From NCBI GenBank assembly GCA_024680835.1, contig JAILBP010000280.1, positions 1-5,930 on the forward strand: a DNA stretch of 5,930 nt, given 5' to 3'. Shown piece after piece: positions 1-3,692 of the stretch (position 1 is the first letter of the stretch; every line of letters begins with the position of its first letter). The notes beneath the pieces are model-generated. The model did no database searches. It was not told where the DNA came from and was given only the letters and a program-made list of their open reading frames with translations. The stretch comes from RGIG6904 sp024680835. GTDB taxonomy: Bacteria > Bacillota > Clostridia > Lachnospirales > Lachnospiraceae. A program made the translations under genes and the position numbers.

Positions 1-37
1 TTGTCCCGGCAATACTATTGATAATGTATAAAATGCA

Positions 38-66
38 GTTATGGTATCTGGCGGAACGCATGTCAA
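38..66 (-). promoter_or_regulatory. Possible leftward promoter leaving the window
   Basis: Read on the minus strand, a consensus -35 box TTGACA (66-61) is followed by a 17-bp spacer and CATAAC (43-38), which matches 4 of 6 bases of the -10 consensus. The -35 box lies inside the inverted repeat at 60-75, so a bound protein could block it. Transcription would leave the window at base 1. The weak -10 makes this tentative. Confidence 0.28.
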
Positions 67-108
67 CAGTGACATATTACTTACCATCATCTGCGGCACT
101 TTGTGCCG
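60..108. repeat. Two compact inverted repeats
   Basis: ATGTCA (60-65) and TGACAT (70-75) form a perfect 6-bp inverted repeat with a 4-base centre, operator-like in size. CGGCAC (94-99) and GTGCCG (103-108) form a perfect 6-bp stem with a TTT loop. Neither is followed by a T-run on either strand, so they are not evident terminators. Together with the array at 141-237 they suggest a protein-binding or element-end region. I see no coding sequence in bases 1-232. Confidence 0.45.
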
Positions 109-140
109 ATAACCACACTGCTTACGATTGAAAAAGCGTC

Positions 141-237
141 ATTTCGCTCATCTCCTCTGATTTATCGCTCATGATTGAAATATATCGCTTATCATGACCA
201 GTTTATCGCTCATGCCTTGAAAATATCGCTCGTCAGA
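141..237. repeat. Phased direct-repeat array, 20/21-bp period
   Basis: Five copies of a motif close to TTATCGCTCATGA lie head to tail. The core (A/T)TCGCT begins at 143, 164, 184, 205 and 225, giving spacings of 21, 20, 21 and 20 bp. That is two helical turns, so all copies face the same side of the DNA. A 41-bp higher-order unit is visible: 161-201 resembles 202-242, and each begins TTTATCGCTCATG followed by TTGAAA. Copy 1 (TTTCGCTCAT) and copy 5 (ATATCGCTCGT) diverge most. Such arrays are known as transposase-binding sites at the ends of Mu/Tn7/Tn552-type elements, as iterons of replication initiators, and as clustered operators. Which of these applies here is an inference. The last copy overlaps the stop codon of the winged-helix stretch. 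Confidence 0.75.
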
Positions 238-248
238 CCCGACGATAT
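220..248 (-). terminator. Possible terminator of the minus-strand operon
   Basis: GACGA (241-245) and TCGTC (230-234) form a 5-bp stem around a 6-base loop. An overlapping pairing joins CGATAT (243-248) with ATATCG (223-228). On the minus strand the structure runs into TTTT (223-220). It sits exactly at the end of the winged-helix stretch, where an operon terminator would be expected. The T-run is short and the segment is shared with the last array repeat, so the function is uncertain. Confidence 0.33.
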
Positions 249-484
249 ATTCTGCCTTTCTTCTCGCCCTCTGGAATCAGAATCGTCAGCTCAACTAATC
301 GCGCTAGATATCTATTGGCTGTTGGAGCCGATTTTTTTACAATATCTTTAACATCTGAATTCTTAATGACATCATGCGTTTTTAAATACTCTACAATTGG
401 CAAATACAATTCCTTCTCATCTTCGTCTAGTTGAGTAGACAGTATGTATATCGTTTTATCTCTTATCCTTTCCCCTCTGCTATT
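233..484 (-). pseudogene. Winged-helix domain fragment without a normal start
   Basis: After an in-frame TGA (487-485) this frame stays open for 83 codons and ends at TGA 235-233. From about 453 it reads as a compact winged helix-turn-helix: a helix around LYLPIVEYLKTHDVI, a recognition region around NSDVKDIVKKSAPTANRYLA, then LVELTILIPEG and a wing ending GRIYRRV. Domains like this form the C-terminus of AlbA_2/Fic-type regulatory ATPases and also occur alone. There is no ATG or GTG. The best in-frame start is TTG at 403, with AAGGA seven bases upstream, which would give 56 aa. The frame overlaps the last codons of the HEPN gene in a different phase. Either it is the tail of a lost larger gene or a small DNA-binding third member of the operon. 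I favour a remnant, but the well-kept domain and absence of internal stops leave the second option open. Confidence 0.5.
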
Positions 485-1167
485 TCATGAATTGAATTCA
501 CAATTGCCTCGATTTTTGAGATATAGTCAGATACAAATTCCTTCGTAATATCATTTTGAACAGCTGATGAATGGCTCCTGTCATTCTGGTGTGCAATGAT
601 ATTTCTTCTGCGAAATAGCTCCTCAACAATTTGAGCACCCTGCTTTGTTGACACTCCTTCATTCTCACTCGGGAACGCTTTAAACATTGTCGCAGAAAAG
701 CCGATACCAATCAGATTCAACTGATCCCTCATGCTTTCTTTTGAAATAAAAACATCCCGACTAAATCGCTCATTCAAATAACCGAAGAACCAATCCTTTG
801 ACTCTGTTGCTGTAATAGCCTCTTCTACCCTTCCCATTGGAACCATAAATGATGCATATTTTTCCGACTTATCCCAATTTCCGGTAAACATTTTGAATAA
901 GCAATGCTTACTCATTTCGTGAATATAAAAGTCCATTAATCCTTCTGCCAAAACCACCTGTGAACGCCAAATAGTCTTGCATCCATCTGTATTGCCCTCA
1001 GCCAACAAAGCATCTGCCACATCATATTGTGCCTTAACAGAATCTAAGCTATCAACAAAATGCTGCTTTATTTCATTCAAGGAAAACTGCACCGGAGGCT
1101 CAATCGGGTGCGCGTCTCTTTGATTTTCTATTCTGGGGGATAATGAGAGATCTCGTTTTGTCGCCAC
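463..1167 (-). CDS. HEPN-domain protein, putative ribonuclease toxin
   Basis: This 234-aa protein is probably the effector of the two-gene operon. Near the C-terminus the run RRRNIIAHQNDRSH contains R188-N-I-I-A-H193. That is the Rx4H motif, with the usual polar residue after R, that forms the metal-independent RNase site of HEPN dimers. The preceding helical segments (about residues 67-96, QVVLAEGLMDFYIHEM) resemble the RiboL-PSP/MAE_28990-like HEPN group. No signal peptide or membrane segment is evident, so it should be cytoplasmic. Start choice: GGAGGTGAT (1180-1172) lies 8 nt before GTG 1167. The ATG at 1173 and GTG at 1182 overlap or precede this site and are less likely. The gene begins 15 bp after the ATPase stop, so the two are probably co-transcribed and translationally linked. 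By analogy with known ATPase-nuclease pairs, it would cut tRNA or mRNA when released or activated. Target and trigger are unknown, and the family assignment is from motif reading only. Confidence 0.82.
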   Translation of the reverse strand: MATKRDLSLSPRIENQRDAHPIEPPVQFSLNEIKQHFVDSLDSVKAQYDVADALLAEGNTDGCKTIWRSQVVLAEGLMDFYIHEMSKHCLFKMFTGNWDKSEKYASFMVPMGRVEEAITATESKDWFFGYLNERFSRDVFISKESMRDQLNLIGIGFSATMFKAFPSENEGVSTKQGAQIVEELFRRRNIIAHQNDRSHSSAVQNDITKEFVSDYISKIEAIVNSIHEIAEGKG

Positions 1168-1171
1168 ACTC

Positions 1172-1180
1172 ATCACCTCC
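1172..1180 (-). promoter_or_regulatory. Ribosome binding site of the HEPN gene
   Basis: On the minus strand GGAGGTGAT matches nine consecutive bases of the 16S rRNA anti-Shine-Dalgarno. It lies 8 nt from GTG 1167 but only 2 nt from ATG 1173, which decides the start in favour of the GTG. It begins two bases after the upstream stop codon, consistent with ribosomes passing from the ATPase gene. Confidence 0.75.
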
Positions 1181-1182
1181 AC

Positions 1183-2430
1183 TTACATATGCGATACAAT
1201 GTCTGCAAAGTTGAGATTTAGCATTGGAATGGAACCATACTTTCCTGCAATATATCCTTTACCAAAATTCTCTTCTTTTCTGACATTTTTGATTTCAGCA
1301 AGTGAATAAAGATCTGTAGACCTCTCATTTTCCGTCAGTTCCGTAAACCATATCTGGTCACGCCTAAACAGGTCAAGATTCAGCAGGCCGGTTTCATGTG
1401 TCGTAAATATCATCTGCGCAAATTTTTCTGCGTCCGTATTTATAAACAGCTTTACAAGACCATACACCAAGGATTCATGGAAACTGGATTCCAGTTCGTC
1501 ACAGACAAGCACTTTCCCATTAACAATGATATCAATGAGCGGACACAGTATAGCAAACAATTTCTTAATACCGGTTGATTCTTCCTGAATCAGATCTGTT
1601 TCAAAGCTATCATACTTTACCCTTGCAGTAATGGCATCTACACTGTTTTGCAGCAAGAATGCTTTAAAATCATCTGACAGGAAAGGTGGCAACTCAGCCG
1701 AATCCAATTTCTTCTGATCAATAGATACCTGAATGTCTTTTATTCCTGTTCCAAGTTCAGATAAAAATGCGATGACAGCCGCCTTTATTTTTGGATCCCG
1801 ATTCATCTGATACATGGAATAGTTCATCCAGTTATCCTGATTCCCCGGACCATATATAACAAGCTCATCACTGAAAAAGGTGAATGCATCAATAACCTCT
1901 TGAACAGAACTAAAATTTGCCGCACACGATAGTAATAAGCGATTTGGCTTTAACACCTCTTTGCAAGCAGAGAATTTCCCTCTGAAATAACTGCCTGCGC
2001 TGAATGTATTTCCTGAACGCTCAAATATCTTTGTCTGCCTGTTATTAGGAAAATAGTAAAGATATTCTTCGGATACCAACATATTTGTTAGAGAAAATCC
2101 AAAAACATATCTGACTCCTTTTGTAACGAACTGAATCTTATAGGAACTCTCTTTTTCAAATCCATCCAGTTTATGTGGAATCTGCCTGATTCCCTGCCCC
2201 GGCTGATGAGTGATGCTACTCATCACAAGGTTCTTTACAAATAAAATCGCATCAATAAAATTGCTCTTTCCAGATCCATTTGCTCCATAGATAACAGCAG
2301 ACTTCAGAACACGAACTCCATCCAGCTTATAAGTTCTATCCTCATATGTGTTATCTTTTCCGGCTAAGGTGGAAAAAAGAACTTCGCTACGAATGGACTT
2401 GTGATTTGAACAAGCGAATTCAAGCAACAT
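1183..2430 (-). CDS. AAA15/RloA-like (COG1106-type) ATPase
   Basis: This 415-aa protein is an ABC/SMC-fold P-loop ATPase of the AAA15 type found in phage-defence and toxin-antitoxin loci. It shows an N-terminal FxxxNHKSI segment, Walker A GANGSGKS (49-56), an ABC-signature-like ESTG (284-287), Walker B VLVCDELES with D311 and E312, a switch-type H345 in FTTHETGLL, and the family-typical tail RRDQIWFTE (356-364) plus GKYGSIPML (396-404). Length is normal for the family and all key residues are present, so it should hydrolyse ATP. ATG 2430 has AAAGGAGGG with 8 nt spacing; a TTG one codon upstream is less likely. A strong promoter lies just upstream, and the HEPN gene follows 15 bp after the stop. 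In related pairs such as PARIS (AriA with AriB) or RloA/AbiL loci, the ATPase senses infection or holds a nuclease partner. The same role here is an inference. No coiled-coil zinc hook is present, so this is not RloC. Confidence 0.88.
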   Translation of the reverse strand: MLLEFACSNHKSIRSEVLFSTLAGKDNTYEDRTYKLDGVRVLKSAVIYGANGSGKSNFIDAILFVKNLVMSSITHQPGQGIRQIPHKLDGFEKESSYKIQFVTKGVRYVFGFSLTNMLVSEEYLYYFPNNRQTKIFERSGNTFSAGSYFRGKFSACKEVLKPNRLLLSCAANFSSVQEVIDAFTFFSDELVIYGPGNQDNWMNYSMYQMNRDPKIKAAVIAFLSELGTGIKDIQVSIDQKKLDSAELPPFLSDDFKAFLLQNSVDAITARVKYDSFETDLIQEESTGIKKLFAILCPLIDIIVNGKVLVCDELESSFHESLVYGLVKLFINTDAEKFAQMIFTTHETGLLNLDLFRRDQIWFTELTENERSTDLYSLAEIKNVRKEENFGKGYIAGKYGSIPMLNLNFADIVSHM

Positions 2431-2437
2431 CAATCAT

Positions 2438-2446
2438 CCCTCCTTT
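2438..2446 (-). promoter_or_regulatory. Ribosome binding site of the AAA15 ATPase gene
   Basis: AAAGGAGGG on the minus strand has its GGAGG core (2443-2439) 8 nt before ATG 2430. The spacing fixes that start over the TTG at 2433, which would be only 5 nt away. Confidence 0.75.
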
Positions 2447-2463
2447 CAGATATACAGATACAA

Positions 2464-2499
2464 CAAAGCTATTATAGCATGTGCTTTGCTATTTAGCAA
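2464..2499. promoter_or_regulatory. Operator-like dyads over the defence promoter
   Basis: Three inverted repeats overlap the promoter. TTGCTA/TAGCAA with a 2-base centre (2486-2499) covers the -35. AGCA/TGCT with a 2-base centre (2476-2485) lies just upstream of the -10. CAAAGC (2464-2469) and GCTTTG (2483-2488) flank the -10. TAGCA and TTTGCTA recur in both orientations. A repressor binding here would shut the operon; a candidate is the HEPN/ATPase complex itself or a winged-helix protein. AT-rich promoter DNA can give dyads by chance. Confidence 0.42.
2471..2499 (-). promoter_or_regulatory. Sigma-A type promoter of the ATPase-HEPN operon
   Basis: On the minus strand TTGCTA (2499-2494) is followed by exactly 17 bp and then a perfect TATAAT (2476-2471) preceded by TGC, an extended -10. 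Transcription should start near 2464, leaving a leader of about 35 nt before ATG 2430. The -35 matches consensus at 4 of 6 bases. This is the best promoter in the window. Confidence 0.78.
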
Positions 2500-2640
2500 G
2501 CGTTTTTGCATATTTTTCTGCAAATACAGCCTCTAAATGGTAAATAATGTCGTTTTAAACTTCATCTCAACATCGATAGTATTTCCGTATATTAAAAAAA
2601 TATGCTAAATCATCGGAAAATCACCCCACTCACCTGATTA
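2500..2640. other. Non-coding AT-rich spacer with nested inverted repeat
   Basis: No credible gene is seen here on either strand. TTTCCG (2582-2587) and CGGAAA (2614-2619) bracket a smaller dyad, ATATT/AATAT, around a short A-run. The spacer separates the leftward operon promoter from the rightward micro-ORF cassette. A convincing promoter for that cassette is not visible; TAGTAT at 2577-2582 could be a -10 but lacks a good -35. Confidence 0.4.
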
Positions 2641-2648
2641 AGAGAGTA

Positions 2649-2735
2649 GGAAGGCAAAACTTCCCGATCTTGCCAAGAGCAAAATACGAAAAAGGAGGAA
2701 AAGAGATGTCCCGCGGCAGATTGAATTTCCCTCCT
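2649..2735 (+). promoter_or_regulatory. Leader with alternative stems and a maskable RBS
   Basis: GGAAG (2649-2653) pairs with CTTCC (2660-2664). The overlapping GGCAA (2653-2657) can instead pair with TTGCC (2670-2674), so the two stems exclude each other. Downstream, the Shine-Dalgarno AGGAGG (2693-2698) is perfectly complementary to CCTCCT (2730-2735) inside the micro-ORF. Pairing there would hide the ribosome site and trap the ATG in the loop. This is the layout of a translational switch or attenuator. I do not recognise a known riboswitch class. Confidence 0.38.
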
Positions 2736-2765
2736 ACCGCAAATTTCCTTCATTTTAATTTCTGA
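2706..2765 (+). CDS. Possible 19-aa micro-ORF with strong RBS
   Basis: ATG 2706 follows AAAGGAGG (ending 2698) by 7 nt, an ideal arrangement, and the frame ends at TGA 2763-2765. A terminator hairpin follows 26 bp later, so ribosome site, short frame and terminator form a self-contained unit. The peptide begins MSRGRLNFPP, is basic at the start and aromatic later, and contains Asn-Phe three times (LNF, ANF, FNF) because AATTTC recurs in the DNA. It has no membrane helix. I do not recognise it. It could be a regulatory leader peptide, a tiny toxin or regulator, or the truncated beginning of a lost gene. Codons 9-10 carry the CCTCCT that could mask its own ribosome site. Confidence 0.4.
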   Translation: MSRGRLNFPPTANFLHFNF

Positions 2766-2790
2766 ATTTCAGATTTATGTCTATAGTATC

Positions 2791-2817
2791 GCGCCGTGTA
2801 CCACGGCACGTTTTTTT
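2791..2817 (+). terminator. Intrinsic terminator after the micro-ORF
   Basis: GCCGTG (2793-2798) and CACGGC (2802-2807) form a perfect G+C-rich stem with a 3-base TAC loop. ACG and seven T residues (2811-2817) follow on the plus strand. This is a classic Rho-independent terminator. It closes the micro-ORF unit and insulates the transposition genes from upstream transcription. Confidence 0.82.
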
Positions 2818-2818
2818 C

Positions 2819-2847
2819 TTGTATATTTCTTTATCTTCCTGTATAGT
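2819..2847 (+). promoter_or_regulatory. Candidate promoter of the transposition operon
   Basis: TTGTAT (2819-2824), a 17-bp spacer and TATAGT (2842-2847, 5 of 6 matches) give a plausible sigma-A promoter starting just after the terminator. The -35 is weak (3 of 6), as might suit a poorly expressed transposase. Transcription from near 2854 would produce a leader of about 150 nt carrying the hairpins at 2871-2909 and 2920-2996. Confidence 0.4.
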
Positions 2848-2870
2848 TTTTCCTGTTGTCCATAAATAAA

Positions 2871-2909
2871 AGAGGAAGACCATCCCTAGCAAAGACCGGT
2901 TCTTCCTCT
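2871..2909. terminator. Long hairpin, terminator-like on the minus strand
   Basis: AGAGGAAGACC (2871-2881) pairs with GGTTCTTCCTCT (2898-2909), 11 bp with one bulged T. On the plus strand no T-run follows. On the minus strand the stem is followed by TTTATTTATGG, a loose T-rich tail. It could stop leftward transcription from the mobile element, act as a leader hairpin of the rightward transcript, or belong to the element's left end. Confidence 0.45.
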
Positions 2910-2919
2910 CATAAACACG

Positions 2920-2996
2920 CTTAAGAGCTGTAGACAGGTCCGTTGCAGGGTCATAGCCCTAATTATGGTTGCCTGTACGAAAACAGTCATCTTAAG
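2920..2996 (+). other. Nested stem-loop just upstream of the DUF6431-like gene
   Basis: Four stems nest around one centre: CTTAAG 2920-2925 with 2991-2996, CTGT 2928-2931 with ACAG 2983-2986, ACAGG 2934-2938 with CCTGT 2972-2976, and AGGG 2947-2950 with CCCT 2957-2960. All are perfect and correctly ordered. The structure ends 11 nt before ATG 3008, a start that has no visible Shine-Dalgarno. It could be a structured leader controlling translation, a dyad bound by the neighbouring protein, or part of the transposon left end. Confidence 0.45.
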
Positions 2997-3007
2997 TTCG
3001 CATCACT

Positions 3008-3601
3008 ATGATAAGAAAGAATCAGTTAAATTGCAACCTTATCCGTATAAAAAGTTCAACAAAATCTATTTTTGACTCCTGTATGGAGTCTTTCAAGCCT
3101 GAAATGGAAACCTGTCCCCTTTGTAAACGGATGGGGAATTGCCATATCCATGCTTACTACAACAGATTCATCATAGATTTCATCTCAGGGGCACCGGTCA
3201 TTGATCAGATCCGTATCCCCCGAATCATCTGTTCCTGTGGTCATACTCATGCCATTCTGCCTGATCCCATAATCCCATATGATTCATACACCCTGATTTT
3301 TATGCTCCGGGTACTTGCGGAATACCATCTTAGGCTTGAAACCGTCAACAAGATCTGCGAAGTCTTTATGATACCTGCAACAACGCTGTATCGCTGGATC
3401 CGTCTCTACAATGATTACCGCCGCGAATGGCAGGGCTTACTCACTTCCGTAGAGCAGGATGTACTCGATTCCCTAAAGAATCTGATTCGCAAAGATCCAT
3501 TCAGTGACTTTGCCACCTTTTTCTTTCAGAAAATCGGAAAGTCATTCATGCAGTCTCATAAAAATCCGACGCACTCTCCCCGGATAGCCGCACCGCCATG
3601 A
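3008..3601 (+). CDS. DUF6431-like zinc-ribbon/HTH protein
   Basis: This 197-aa cytoplasmic protein is the first gene of the transposition operon. CPLC (36-39) and CSCGH (75-79) supply two cysteine pairs of a probable zinc ribbon, with C45 and H46/H48 nearby. A helix-turn-helix-like region follows at about 109-132 (LETVNKICEVFMIPATTLYRWI), then a helical tail ending in a basic, proline-containing segment. I associate this architecture with DUF6431 proteins encoded before DDE transposases in Clostridia. The function is not established; DNA binding at element ends, operon autoregulation or a target-site role are inferences. The first possible ATG is 3008, since TAA 2993-2995 closes the frame upstream. 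It lacks a Shine-Dalgarno, and later Met codons (26, 33, 42) have none either. The stop overlaps a downstream ATG as ATGA, and 83 bp separate it from the transposase. Confidence 0.78.
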   Translation: MIRKNQLNCNLIRIKSSTKSIFDSCMESFKPEMETCPLCKRMGNCHIHAYYNRFIIDFISGAPVIDQIRIPRIICSCGHTHAILPDPIIPYDSYTLIFMLRVLAEYHLRLETVNKICEVFMIPATTLYRWIRLYNDYRREWQGLLTSVEQDVLDSLKNLIRKDPFSDFATFFFQKIGKSFMQSHKNPTHSPRIAAPP

Positions 3602-3692
3602 TTTGTTTTTCGGTGACCACACGACAGGTTAATAGTATTGTGCTCCTTACCGGTTTATGATGTCCTCGAAGGAGGAAATTCATTATGAGTAA
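3598..3692 (+). other. Chain of stop/start overlaps bridging to the transposase
   Basis: The gap between the DUF6431-like gene and the transposase is spanned by two tiny frames. ATG 3598 overlaps the upstream stop as ATGA and opens 20 codons ending TGA 3658-3660. That stop shares its A with ATG 3660 (TGATG), which opens 10 codons ending TAA 3690-3692, eight nt into the transposase start. Reinitiating ribosomes could step along this chain. Neither peptide looks like a protein, and short frames arise easily by chance, so they are not called as genes. Confidence 0.25.
3669..3675 (+). promoter_or_regulatory. Ribosome binding site of the transposase
   Basis: AAGGAGG lies 9 nt before ATG 3685 and fixes that start. 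It gives the transposase an independent strong ribosome site, in contrast to the first gene of the operon, which has none. Confidence 0.78.

Noticed and set aside
141..237. CRISPR array
   Set aside because: The repeated core is only about 9-13 bp with spacers of similar length and partial similarity. CRISPR repeats are about 23-47 bp with unique spacers of about 30 bp, and no cas gene is near.
498..710. Minus-strand open frame of 70 codons inside the HEPN gene
   Set aside because: Same strand but another phase of the HEPN gene, with no domain. The HEPN frame has the motif and the ribosome site.
463..1167. RloB or AriB (TOPRIM) partner
   Set aside because: No TOPRIM-type acidic motif is present, and the clear feature is the Rx4H HEPN site.
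1396..1578. Plus-strand open frame of 60 codons
   Set aside because: It is antisense to the AAA15 ATPase, and the composition is what its reverse complement forces. No ribosome site.
1183..2430. RloC or PrrC anticodon nuclease
   Set aside because: The ATPase has no internal zinc-hook coiled coil and no C-terminal nuclease domain. The nuclease candidate is a separate HEPN protein.
2649..2705. Known riboswitch or T-box upstream of the micro-ORF
   Set aside because: The stems are short and I recognise no conserved aptamer core or T-box sequence. Kept only as an unclassified leader.
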